A stretch of DNA of 42,141 nucleotides from NCBI GenBank assembly GCA_023411175.1, contig JAEYPB010000080.1:1-42141 (forward strand). The letters run 5' to 3'. The translations under genes were made by a program, and so were the position numbers. Numbering within the stretch: position 1 is the first letter of the stretch; every line of letters begins with the position of its first letter. This document shows positions 14,701-22,943 of the stretch, in pieces. The notes beneath the pieces were generated by a model that was not told where the DNA came from, did no database searches, and saw only the letters and a program-made list of their open reading frames with translations. Source of the DNA: Bacillota bacterium. Lineage in GTDB: Bacteria > Bacillota > Clostridia > Christensenellales > Aristaeellaceae.

Positions 14701-16116
14701 CTAGAGCTTCAGCCCCAGAAACTGCGCCGCGGCGAGGCACAGCTTCTCCGCCCGGATCCGGTTCGGCATTTCGCAGAACACGCGGAGCCGCGGCTCGGTG
14801 CCGCTGAAGCGCACGATCAGCCAGCCTTCGGAAAACAGCACCTTGACGCCGTCCATGTAGCTTACGCCTTCTACCTTCTCCGGAAAGACGGGCAGCGCCT
14901 TCTCCTTTAGCAAGAGCGCTTCAAGCCGCGCCCGCTCCTCCGGCAGGAAGGGCCAGTCGTACTCCGCCATATAGGCTTCGCCAAATTCCGCGTAAATCCT
15001 CCTTGTGAGGGCACTTAAGGGCGCCCCGGTGACGGCCATCATCTCGACCAGGAGCGCCGCCGCCTGGATGCCGTCCTTGCCGGGGATGTGCCCCTTGACC
15101 GCCAGCCCGCCGGAGGACTCGCCGCCGATGATCGCGCCGCGCTTTTCCATCTCGGCGGAGATGTGCTTGAACCCCACCGGCACCTCGTAGCATTTTTCGC
15201 CGAAGGCCGCCGCCACCCGGTCCAGAAGGTGGGTGGTGGCGAGATTTCTGACAGCCGGGCCGCGGAGCCCCTTGTATTTGAGAAGGTAGTAGTAGAGCAG
15301 CACCAGAATCTCGTTGGGGTGGACGAATCGGCCGCAATCGTCGATGATGCCGATGCGGTCGGCGTCCCCGTCGGTGGCGATGCCGATGTCCGCGCCCCGC
15401 TCGGTCACCGCCGCCCGGAGCGCCCCCAGCGTCTCCGCGTTGGGCGAGGGCAGCCGGCCGCCGAACAGCGCGTCGTGCCGCTCGTGGATCACGTCCACGT
15501 CGCAGCGGGCGGTGAGCAGGATGGTCTGAAGCGACGTGCGGCTGACGCCGTACATGGGGTCCAGTACGATGGAGAGGTTCCGGCCACGGATCTTCTCCAT
15601 GTCGAGGGTCTCGATGATCGCGTCCAGGTACCGGTTCTCCGGCGCGATCTCGGTCACCAGCCCCCGCGTTACCGCGTCCTCGTAGCGGACGGCGCGAATC
15701 TCCGCCCGGCCGATGGCGCTGGCGGCCGCGCCCAGCGGCTCCGTGACCTCGAGGGACGCGTCCCGCCCGCCCCGCGTGAACAGCTTCACGCCGTTGTACA
15801 GCGCCGGGTTGTGGCTGGCGGTCACCGCCATGCCGTAGTCGAGCCCCATCGCCTTGACCGTGAACATGACGAGCGGCGTCGGCGCTTCCCGGGCGATGAA
15901 GTGGGTGCGGACGCCCTCCGCCGCCATGACCTCCGCCGCCCATTTTGCCGCCTCCCGGGACAGAAAACGCCGGTCGAAGCCGATGGCGATGCCCCTTTCG
16001 TCCGCGCCTTCCGCCCGCATGCGGCGCGCCACCGCGAGTGCCAGCCGCGAAACGTTCTCCTTCGTGAACTCCTCGCCGATGATCGCCCGCCAGCCGCCGG
16101 TTCCGAACGCGATCAT
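14701..16116 (-). CDS. Phosphoglucomutase/phosphomannomutase family enzyme
   Basis: 471 residues, normal for the alpha-D-phosphohexomutase superfamily. Four hallmarks are present: the phospho-Ser loop TASHNP (Ser101), the metal loop DGDADR (249-254), the sugar loop GGESSGG, and the phosphate-binding RFSGTEPRLRVF near the C-terminus. It interconverts hexose-1-P and hexose-6-P. Next to a GH94 phosphorylase the natural job is glucose-1-P to glucose-6-P. ATG 16116 has AGAGGGGG upstream and overlaps the phosphorylase stop by 4 bases (ATGA), so the two are translationally coupled. Confidence 0.93.
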   Translation of the reverse strand: MIAFGTGGWRAIIGEEFTKENVSRLALAVARRMRAEGADERGIAIGFDRRFLSREAAKWAAEVMAAEGVRTHFIAREAPTPLVMFTVKAMGLDYGMAVTASHNPALYNGVKLFTRGGRDASLEVTEPLGAAASAIGRAEIRAVRYEDAVTRGLVTEIAPENRYLDAIIETLDMEKIRGRNLSIVLDPMYGVSRTSLQTILLTARCDVDVIHERHDALFGGRLPSPNAETLGALRAAVTERGADIGIATDGDADRIGIIDDCGRFVHPNEILVLLYYYLLKYKGLRGPAVRNLATTHLLDRVAAAFGEKCYEVPVGFKHISAEMEKRGAIIGGESSGGLAVKGHIPGKDGIQAAALLVEMMAVTGAPLSALTRRIYAEFGEAYMAEYDWPFLPEERARLEALLLKEKALPVFPEKVEGVSYMDGVKVLFSEGWLIVRFSGTEPRLRVFCEMPNRIRAEKLCLAAAQFLGLKL

Positions 16117-18515
16117 GACGCTTCCCCCTCTTTGCCCATGACGACCTCCACCCGGTGGCGGGTGCCCGCCGGGAAGACCGGGACGCGGGCAGCGGCCTCG
16201 CCGTCCACGAGGATTTTCCGCACGCCCTTTTCCACGTGATCCGGGTTTTTGACCTCGATTTCGTAGACCGCGCCCCGGAAGGAACGCGTCGCGGTAAAGC
16301 CGTCCCACTCGGCGGGGATGCAGGGATCGATTGTCAGGTGATCCCACTCCGGCCGTATGCCCAGCATGTAGCGGGTGGCGGCGTAGTAGGCCCATCCGGC
16401 GCTTCCGGTCATCCACGGGTGGCGCGCCCGGCCGTGAGCGGTGTGGTCCTGGCCCATCACAAACTGGCAGTAGGCGTAGGGCTCCGACTGGCGGATCTCG
16501 ATTTTGTCGTTCTGGCGCGGGGGCAGAAGGGCTTCATAGAGCTTCATCGCCATGCCGCCCCGACCGGCCATCGCCGCCGCGACCCACGCCCAGGGGTTCG
16601 AATGGCTGAAGATCGCGCCGTTCTCCTTGACGCCGGGGTAGACCCGGGTGACGAAGCCGACGGAATCGTCCGGCTCGGTGAAGGAAGGCGCGTTCAGCAT
16701 CAGTCCCCAGGGGGTGTAGAGATATTCCATCACCGCGTCCAGCGCGCGCTCCGCCTGATCCTTCGTGGCCGCGCCGGAGATCACCGCCCAGGCGTTGGAC
16801 TCCAGGTGCACCTTTCCCTCTTTGGAATCAGCGTCGCCTATGGGCTCGCCGCGCCCGGTGATGCCGCGGATGAACCAGCTTCCGTTCCACAAAACCTTCT
16901 GACAGATTTCGGTCATCTCCGCTCGCATCGCGCCGTAGCGCACCTCGTCCGCCGCCCGGCCCAGCCGCGCCGCCGCCGACAGGAAGTGACGAAGCGCCCA
17001 CAGGTGCAGAAACGCCACCATCGCGCTCTCGCCGCCGCCCAGGTTCAGGCAGTCGTTCCAGTCGGCGCGCAGCCCTTTGGCGACGCCGTTTGCGCCCCGC
17101 TGGGCGTAGGTGAAGTCCAGAATCTTCTTCATGTGGCCGTAGACGGTGTCCTGACCGCCGTCGGCATAGGGGATGACCTCGTGGAAGAAGTCCATGTCGC
17201 CGGTCTCCCGGGCGTATTCGCAGATGGCGGGCACCAGCCACAGCGCGTCGTCGGCGCAGGTGTCCTTGAGGCCGTGGATCATCGAAGCCCTGTCCGGCGT
17301 GGGTACCACCGTCGGGGATTTAAAGGATTGCTGCTTCCCCGGCTCGAACCACCTCGGGTCGAACAGGTGCAGCCCGTAGCCCTCCCGCACCTGGCCGTGG
17401 AGCAGCTGCCGGATGCGCTTTAAGCACATCTCCGGGTTCGAATGGGGCACGCACATGGCGTCCTGGGCGGTGTCGCGGTAGCCGAGGCCGGTGCGCCCGC
17501 CCACCTCGATGAACGAGGCGAAGCGTGAGAACATCACGTTGACCTCGCTCTGGTACAGGTTCCACAGGTTGAGGCTCGTGTTCATGTCCCGGCTGGGGGT
17601 CTCAACCTGGAGCCGGGAGAGCTTCTCCTCCCAGAATTCGGTGAGTTCCCGGAGCGCCCCGTCCACCCGCTCCGGGGCATACCGTTCCCGGGCCGCCCGC
17701 GCCGCCGAAGCGTTCCCCTGCCCGAGGATGAAGACGAGCCGCGCTTCCTCTCCCGGCTCCAATGTCAGCCGCTTTTGAAGCGCGCCGCAGTGGTTTCCGG
17801 TCTTTTCAAAGCTGCCGGAGAGCCGCCCGTTTTCGACGCCCAAGGGATTCGCCTCGGTGCGGTACGGCCCCAGAAACGCGTCCCGCAGGCAGTCGAAGGA
17901 GTCCGGCTCAAAGCTTGCGGTAAAGAACTGAAAGCTGTCCTCCTCGTAGTGCAGCTCGTACTCCACCGCCCCGTCCTCGTACCGGGAGCCGGCGGCGTAG
18001 AGGCTCATCTGAAAATTCTGGTTGTCCATCGCGATGTGATGAAACGAAAATTCCACGTAGCCGGTCACGTCGAGTTCGCGGCGCACGTTGGAATCGTTTT
18101 TGATGTGCACGTCCCACAGCGCCACCTCGTCCCCCCTCGGGATGAAGATGGTCTGGCTGGCGGAGATGCCCTCATATTCGCAAAGGTACTTCGAATAGCT
18201 CAGCCCGTGGCGGCAGGAATACTCCGCCCTGTCCAGCGGCACGCCCACCGGCTGCCAGCTGACGGACCAGTACTTTCCAGTCTCGGCGTCCCGAAGGTAC
18301 ACGTAGTGCCCGGGCCTGTCCATCGGCACGCCGTTCGGGCGGAAGCGGGTGATGCGGTGGTACTCCGGCGAGTCGAGCCACAAGTAGCCCCCCGCCGTGT
18401 GGTTGAACACGCCGCCCATTCTTTCCGTTCCGATGTAGTTGGTCCACGAAACCGGCACGTCCGCCCGGTCGATCACGTATTCCCTGGCCGCGTCGTCAAA
18501 ATGCCCGTAGCGCAT
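16113..18515 (-). CDS. GH94 cellobiose/cello-oligosaccharide phosphorylase
   Basis: 800 residues, close to the roughly 810 of clostridial cellobiose phosphorylase. It opens MRYGHFDDAAREYVI and carries WTNYIGTE, NTAGGY-like NHTAGGYLW, CRHGLSYSKY, then GYRDTAQD (345-352) and the catalytic LRADWNDCLNLGGGES with D488 as the likely general acid. The enzyme cleaves cellobiose or a related beta-glucoside with phosphate to alpha-glucose-1-P and a shorter sugar. It is cytoplasmic, with no signal peptide. ATG 18515 is preceded by GGGGAGG; an in-frame ATG at 18551 is poor. Exact substrate (cellobiose, cellodextrin or another beta-disaccharide) cannot be fixed from sequence alone. Confidence 0.92.
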   Translation of the reverse strand: MRYGHFDDAAREYVIDRADVPVSWTNYIGTERMGGVFNHTAGGYLWLDSPEYHRITRFRPNGVPMDRPGHYVYLRDAETGKYWSVSWQPVGVPLDRAEYSCRHGLSYSKYLCEYEGISASQTIFIPRGDEVALWDVHIKNDSNVRRELDVTGYVEFSFHHIAMDNQNFQMSLYAAGSRYEDGAVEYELHYEEDSFQFFTASFEPDSFDCLRDAFLGPYRTEANPLGVENGRLSGSFEKTGNHCGALQKRLTLEPGEEARLVFILGQGNASAARAARERYAPERVDGALRELTEFWEEKLSRLQVETPSRDMNTSLNLWNLYQSEVNVMFSRFASFIEVGGRTGLGYRDTAQDAMCVPHSNPEMCLKRIRQLLHGQVREGYGLHLFDPRWFEPGKQQSFKSPTVVPTPDRASMIHGLKDTCADDALWLVPAICEYARETGDMDFFHEVIPYADGGQDTVYGHMKKILDFTYAQRGANGVAKGLRADWNDCLNLGGGESAMVAFLHLWALRHFLSAAARLGRAADEVRYGAMRAEMTEICQKVLWNGSWFIRGITGRGEPIGDADSKEGKVHLESNAWAVISGAATKDQAERALDAVMEYLYTPWGLMLNAPSFTEPDDSVGFVTRVYPGVKENGAIFSHSNPWAWVAAAMAGRGGMAMKLYEALLPPRQNDKIEIRQSEPYAYCQFVMGQDHTAHGRARHPWMTGSAGWAYYAATRYMLGIRPEWDHLTIDPCIPAEWDGFTATRSFRGAVYEIEVKNPDHVEKGVRKILVDGEAAARVPVFPAGTRHRVEVVMGKEGEAS

Positions 18516-18770
18516 AAAAACGCCTCCCCCAGCGCGCTGTCCGGCTTCCATGATAGCACAACCGGTCGCGGGAAGACATGTTGACGCGTGGCGTTTGTTG
18601 TCTCAAATTGTGCGATGAAATTTCCCCCCGAAGCATCCGCGTCCGGCGGCAACGGCTCCGATCCCTGTCAAAGGCGGAACGGGTTCCTCCATGTGCCGGA
18701 CGCAAAAAGCGCGGGAATCTTTGCCGCAAGGTTGCGGTGTCGATTTTACCCGCATCTGATTTTTTTCGTA

Positions 18771-18798
18771 TTTGTTTTAAACAGTCCGGCGGTACACT
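18771..18798 (+). promoter_or_regulatory. Possible pst promoter in the divergent gap 18516-18845
   Basis: TTTGTT (18771-18776), 16 bases and TACACT (18793-18798) lie about 48 bases before the pstS ATG, in the only AT-rich part of the 330-base divergent gap. The TTTTAAACA within the spacer resembles a half-site of Gram-positive Pho boxes, but no clear repeat is seen. On the opposite strand a TATCAT near 18550 may serve the GH94 gene; its -35 is weak, as expected for an activator-dependent promoter. A small CCGCAA/TTGCGG hairpin lies at about 18724-18737. Confidence 0.35.
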
Positions 18799-18845
18799 GA
18801 TACCGTACAAAGAAGGAAATGAAGAAAACATGGAGGGGTATCATC

Positions 18846-19697
18846 ATGAAGAAGTTTGCATCCACCGCGCTGGCGCTGATTCTCGCGCTGGGCATGGGCA
18901 CGACCGCGCTGGCGGCCGATGAGATCACCGTCGTCTCCCGCGAAGAGGGGTCCGGCACCCGCGGCGCGTTCATCGAGCTGTTCGGCGTCGAAGTCAAGGA
19001 CGCGGACGGCAACAAGGAAGACATGACCACCGAGGAAGCCGAGATCACCAACAGCACCTCCGTCGCGATGACATCGGTCGCGGGCAACCCGGACGCCATC
19101 GGCTACATCTCGCTGGGCTCGCTGAACGACACCGTCAAGGCCCTTGAGATCGACGGCGTCGCCCCCTCCGCCGAGGGCATCGTGGACGGCTCCTACAAGA
19201 TCGCGCGTCCCTTCAACATCGTCCTCTCCCAGAACGCGGGCGATGCCGCCAAGGCGTTCGTGGAGTTCATCCTGAGCGCCGAGGGCCAGGCGGTCGTGGT
19301 CGACCACGGCTACGTGGCGGTGGGCGAACCCGCGCCCTTCACCGGCAGCACCGTCTCCGGCAAGGTCGTCGTCGCCGGTTCGTCCTCGGTGACCCCGGTC
19401 ATGGAGAAGCTGAAGGAAGCCTACGCCGCGCTGAACCCCAACGCCGAGATCGAGGTGCAGCAGAGCGATTCGACCACCGGCATCAAATCCGCCATCGACG
19501 GCATCGCGGACATCGGCATGGCCTCCCGCGCGCTGAAGGATTCCGAAATCGAGGCGGGCCTCACCCCCACCGTCATCGCGATGGACGGCATCGCCGTGAT
19601 CGTCAATAAGGAAAACCCGGTAACCGGGCTGACCGCGGAGCAGGTTCGCTCGATCTACACCGGCGAAACGACGACTTGGAGTGAACTGAATGGCTAA
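18846..19697 (+). CDS. pstS: Phosphate-binding protein PstS, circularly permuted
   Basis: 283 residues. Signal peptide MKKFASTALALILALGMG to about residue 24, no lipobox. All parts of a PstS are present, but in swapped order: after the signal comes what is normally the second half (ITVVSREEGSGTRGAF at 27-42, AIGYISLGSLNDTVKAL, FILSAEGQAVV), then from residue 172 the normal first half (GKVVVAGSSSVTPVMEKL, IDGIADIGMASRALKDSE, MDGIAVIVNKENPVTGLT, SIYTGETTTWSELNG), where the protein stops. In ordinary PstS the W-x-E-L-G-G end of the first half runs straight into the VV-REEGSGTRG strand. It should bind phosphate outside the membrane for PstCAB. ATG 18846 has GGAGGGG upstream; the stop overlaps pstC by 8 bases. 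Confidence 0.88.
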   Translation: MKKFASTALALILALGMGTTALAADEITVVSREEGSGTRGAFIELFGVEVKDADGNKEDMTTEEAEITNSTSVAMTSVAGNPDAIGYISLGSLNDTVKALEIDGVAPSAEGIVDGSYKIARPFNIVLSQNAGDAAKAFVEFILSAEGQAVVVDHGYVAVGEPAPFTGSTVSGKVVVAGSSSVTPVMEKLKEAYAALNPNAEIEVQQSDSTTGIKSAIDGIADIGMASRALKDSEIEAGLTPTVIAMDGIAVIVNKENPVTGLTAEQVRSIYTGETTTWSELNG

Positions 19698-20718
19698 TAC
19701 GGGGATCAGAAAACCCCTCCCTTCCGCCCCCCGGTTCGGGGGCGGAAGGGAGCTCAAAGCCGAGGCGGGCCGCCGCGAAACCCAGGTTCAGGGCAACGCG
19801 GACGCGGGCCCCTTTTCCGCGTCCGGGGGTGCCGCCCCCGCGCCGGACAAGCGTCGCGGTTACCGCGCGCAGCAGATCAAGGAACGCGCCGCCCAGGCGC
19901 TTTTTGCCGTCGCCGCCAGCGTTTCGATCCTGGCGGTGGTTCTGATCTGCGCGTTCATCTTCGTCAACGGCGTGCCGCCGATGGTCAAAATCGGCGTTTT
20001 TGACTTTCTGACCGGCGAAAAATGGAAGCCGGGCAACGACATCTACGGCGTGCTGCCGATGATCATGGGCAGCCTGTACGTGACCGCGGGGGCGATGGTG
20101 GTGGGCGTGCCGCCGGGGATCCTGACCGCGATTTATCTCTCGAAGTTCGCAAAGCCCCGCACGATCAAGGCGCTCCGCCCCGCCGTTTCGCTCCTCGCGG
20201 GCATTCCGTCGGTGGTGTACGGCTTTTTCGGGCTGGTGGTGTTGGTGCCGCTGATCCGGGAGCTCTTCGGCGGCAGCGGCGCCAGCATGCTGGCGGCGAG
20301 CCTGCTTCTGGGCATGATGATTCTGCCGACGGTGATCTCCCTTTCGGAGGCCGCCCTCAACGCCGTGCCCCGGAGCTACTACGAAGGCGCGCTGGCGCTG
20401 GGCGCAACCCACGAGCGCACGGTGTTTAGCGTGATGCTGCCGGCGGCCAAGTCCGGCGTGATGGCGGGCGTGGTGCTGGCCATCGGCCGCGCCATCGGCG
20501 AGGCGATGGCGGTGATGATGGTGGCGGGCAACCAGGCGCGCATGCCGCAGGGCCTCCTGAAAGGCGTACGCACGCTGACCAGCAACATCGCCCTTGAGAT
20601 GGGCTATGCGGCGGAACTGCACCGGGAGGCGCTGATCGCCACCGGCGTCGTCCTGTTCGTGTTCATCCTCATGATTAACCTACTGCTGTCGGTCATCAAG
20701 CGGAGGTCTGCCAAATGA
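19690..20718 (+). CDS. pstC: Phosphate ABC permease PstC with unusual N-terminal extension
   Basis: 342 residues. From about residue 60 it is a standard PstC: KERAAQALFAVAASVSI, then six helices and the permease loop ALNAVPRSYYEGALALGATHERTV in two parts. The first 57 residues are low-complexity (Pro, Gly, Ala, Arg) and are encoded by strong inverted repeats (see 19717-19839). No other in-frame ATG, GTG or TTG exists before TM1, and ATG 19690 has TTGGAG 8 bases upstream, so this start is supported. It overlaps the end of pstS by 8 bases and shares an ATGA overlap with pstA. Confidence 0.9.
   Translation: MANTGIRKPLPSAPRFGGGRELKAEAGRRETQVQGNADAGPFSASGGAAPAPDKRRGYRAQQIKERAAQALFAVAASVSILAVVLICAFIFVNGVPPMVKIGVFDFLTGEKWKPGNDIYGVLPMIMGSLYVTAGAMVVGVPPGILTAIYLSKFAKPRTIKALRPAVSLLAGIPSVVYGFFGLVVLVPLIRELFGGSGASMLAASLLLGMMILPTVISLSEAALNAVPRSYYEGALALGATHERTVFSVMLPAAKSGVMAGVVLAIGRAIGEAMAVMMVAGNQARMPQGLLKGVRTLTSNIALEMGYAAELHREALIATGVVLFVFILMINLLLSVIKRRSAK
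19717..19839 (+). other. Three hairpins inside the pstC 5' coding region
   Basis: Hairpin 1 is a perfect 15-bp stem CTCCCTTCCGCCCCC/GGGGGCGGAAGGGAG with a 6-base loop (19717-19752). Hairpin 2 is GGACGCGG/CCGCGTCC (19800-19807, 19817-19824). Hairpin 3 is GGGGG/CCCCC (about 19825-19839). None has a T run. In many pst operons a hairpin between pstS and pstC limits downstream expression; here such a segment appears to be read as protein. Confidence 0.6.
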
Positions 20719-21539
20719 CGAAAGCCAGAAGAAGCGCGATGATCCTCCGGACGCTCGTCTACGCGGGCGCAGCCTTCACCGCGGTGGTGTTTCTGGGGCT
20801 GGTGCTCTACATCCTGATCCGGGGCGTGCCGAACCTCCATTGGAGCCTCTTCGCCTGGGAGTACAACACCGACAACGCGTCGATGATGCCCGCGCTGATC
20901 AACACCTTGTCGATGACGCTTCTGTCGCTGATCGTGGCGGTGCCGGTCGGGGTGTTCGGCGCGATCTACATGACCGAGTACGCCTCCTCCTCAAGCCGCC
21001 TCGTGAAGGTGACGCGCATTACGTCCGAGACGCTGACCGGCATCCCGTCGATCCTCTTCGGCCTCTTCGGCCTGATGTTCTTTGTGACCACGCTGAAGCT
21101 GGGGCTGTCCCTCGCCTCCGGCGCGCTGACTCTTTCGATCATGATCCTGCCCTTGATTCTGCGCGCCACCGAGGAAGCGCTGATCGCGGTGCCCCGGGAG
21201 TACCGGGAAGGCTCGTTCGGCCTGGGCGCGGGGCGGCTGCGCACCGTATCCAAGGTGGTGCTGCCGTCGGCCATGCCGGGCATCCTGTCCGGCGTGATCC
21301 TGGCCATCGGCCGCATCGTGGGCGAGACGGCGGCGCTGATCTACACCGCGGGTACCGTGGCGAAGGCCGCGGACGCCCTGACCGACTCCGCCCGTACGCT
21401 GTCGGTGCACATGTACGCACTGTCCAGCGAGGGCCTCTACATCAAGCAGGCGTCCGCCACCGCCGCGGTGCTTCTGTTCCTGGTGGCGGGCATCAACGCG
21501 CTTTCCGCCTGGGCGGCGAAGCGCCTGACGAGGAGATAG
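20715..21539 (+). CDS. pstA: Phosphate ABC permease PstA
   Basis: 274 residues, six helices, normal length. After the N-terminal helix it has SMTLLSLIVAVPVGVFGAIY and the ESLTGIPSI-like SETLTGIPSILFGLFG motif, then the permease loop ALIAVPREYREGSFGLGAGR and ILAIGRIVGETAALIYTAG. It pairs with PstC to form the phosphate channel. The start overlaps the pstC stop (ATGA); one base separates it from pstB. Confidence 0.94.
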   Translation: MTKARRSAMILRTLVYAGAAFTAVVFLGLVLYILIRGVPNLHWSLFAWEYNTDNASMMPALINTLSMTLLSLIVAVPVGVFGAIYMTEYASSSSRLVKVTRITSETLTGIPSILFGLFGLMFFVTTLKLGLSLASGALTLSIMILPLILRATEEALIAVPREYREGSFGLGAGRLRTVSKVVLPSAMPGILSGVILAIGRIVGETAALIYTAGTVAKAADALTDSARTLSVHMYALSSEGLYIKQASATAAVLLFLVAGINALSAWAAKRLTRR

Positions 21540-21540
21540 C

Positions 21541-22290
21541 ATGGAAAAGCTGCAAGTGAACGACCTGAACCTGTTTTACGGGAATTTCCAGGCGCTGAAG
21601 GGCGTCAGCATGTCCATTTCGGACCGGAAGATCACCGCGCTGATCGGCCCTTCCGGCTGCGGGAAATCCACGCTGCTCAAGACCCTGAACCGGATGAACG
21701 ACCTGATTGAGGGCGTAAAGATCACGGGATCGGTGCGCCTCGACGGCGAGGACATCTACGGCGGCATGGACGTGACGTTGCTTCGAAAGCGCGTCGGCAT
21801 GGTGTTCCAAAAGCCCAACCCGTTCCCGATGTCCGTCTATGACAACGTGGCCTTCGGCCCGCGCACCCACGGCGTCCGCGGCCGCGCCAAGCTGGACGAC
21901 ATCGTGGAAAAATCGCTCCGGGACGCCGCCATCTGGGATGAGCTGAAGGACCGCCTGAAAAAGGACGCGCTGGGCCTCTCCGGCGGCCAGCAGCAGCGTC
22001 TGTGCATCGCGCGCGCCCTCGCCGTCGAGCCGGAGGTGCTGCTCATGGACGAGCCGACCTCGGCCCTCGACCCGATTTCCACATCCAAAATAGAAGACCT
22101 TGCGGTTGGGCTGAAGGAGAAGTATACTATAGTCATCGTGACCCATAACATGCAGCAGGCCGCGCGCATCTCCGACATGACGGGCTTCTTCCTTCTTGGA
22201 GACCTGATCGAGTACGCTGAAACCGAAAAGCTCTTCTCCATCCCCGCCGACAAGCGCACCGAGGATTACATCACCGGGAGGTTTGGATAA
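21541..22290 (+). CDS. pstB: Phosphate ABC transporter ATPase PstB
   Basis: 249 residues, the standard PstB length. Walker A is GPSGCGKST, the Q loop lies in VGMVFQKPNPFPMSVYDNV (a PstB hallmark), the signature is LSGGQQQRLCIARALA, Walker B is VLLMDEPTSALDP and the switch His is in VTHNMQQAARISD. It drives phosphate uptake by ATP hydrolysis at the inner face of the membrane. It is coupled to phoU by a 1-base TAATG overlap. Confidence 0.96.
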   Translation: MEKLQVNDLNLFYGNFQALKGVSMSISDRKITALIGPSGCGKSTLLKTLNRMNDLIEGVKITGSVRLDGEDIYGGMDVTLLRKRVGMVFQKPNPFPMSVYDNVAFGPRTHGVRGRAKLDDIVEKSLRDAAIWDELKDRLKKDALGLSGGQQQRLCIARALAVEPEVLLMDEPTSALDPISTSKIEDLAVGLKEKYTIVIVTHNMQQAARISDMTGFFLLGDLIEYAETEKLFSIPADKRTEDYITGRFG

Positions 22291-22943
22291 TGGGCAACCT
22301 GCTGGACGAAAGACTGGACCGGCTCAACCGGGAGCTGATCGAGATGGGCGCGCTGATCGAGCACGCCATCGAAAGCGCCTCGCACGCGCTGATCAACCAG
22401 GATGTCTCCGCCGCCGCCAAGGCCATCGCCTTCGATCAGGAGGTCGACCAGAAGGAGCGGGACATCGAGGCGCTGTGCATGAAGCTGCTTCTAAAACAGC
22501 AGCCGGTGGCGCGGGATCTGCGCCTGATCTCCGCGGCGCTTAAAATGATCACCGACATGGAGCGCATCGGCGACCAGGCCGCGGACATCTCCGGCCTCGT
22601 AATCTACCTGGCCGGCAAGCCCTACATCAAGAAGCTGGAGCACCTGACCCAGATGGCCGCCGCCGCCATCCGCATGGTCACAGGCGCGGTGGACGCCTTC
22701 GTCAAGCGCGATCTCGCCCTCGCCCGCCAGATCATCGAGATGGACGACGTGATCGACGACCTGTTCGACGTGGTCAAGTACGAACTGATCGAGTGCATCC
22801 GCGTGGATGCCTCGAGCGGCGAGCAGGCGATTGACCTTCTCATGATCGCCAAGTACTTCGAGCGCATCGGAGACCACGCCCAGAACATCGCCGAATGGGT
22901 GGAATACGCCCTCACCGGCCGGCACAAGGGAGACCCGATATGA
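22290..22943 (+). CDS. phoU: Phosphate signalling protein PhoU
   Basis: 217 residues, two tandem three-helix bundles as in PhoU. Metal-binding E/D-rich helices are visible: DQEVDQKERDIEALC and KMITDMERIGDQAADIS in the first half and EMDDVIDDLFDVVKYE and KYFERIGDHAQNIAEW in the second. It links PstB state to PhoR signalling and represses it when phosphate is plentiful. It ends with an ATGA overlap with phoB. Confidence 0.95.
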   Translation: MGNLLDERLDRLNRELIEMGALIEHAIESASHALINQDVSAAAKAIAFDQEVDQKERDIEALCMKLLLKQQPVARDLRLISAALKMITDMERIGDQAADISGLVIYLAGKPYIKKLEHLTQMAAAAIRMVTGAVDAFVKRDLALARQIIEMDDVIDDLFDVVKYELIECIRVDASSGEQAIDLLMIAKYFERIGDHAQNIAEWVEYALTGRHKGDPI

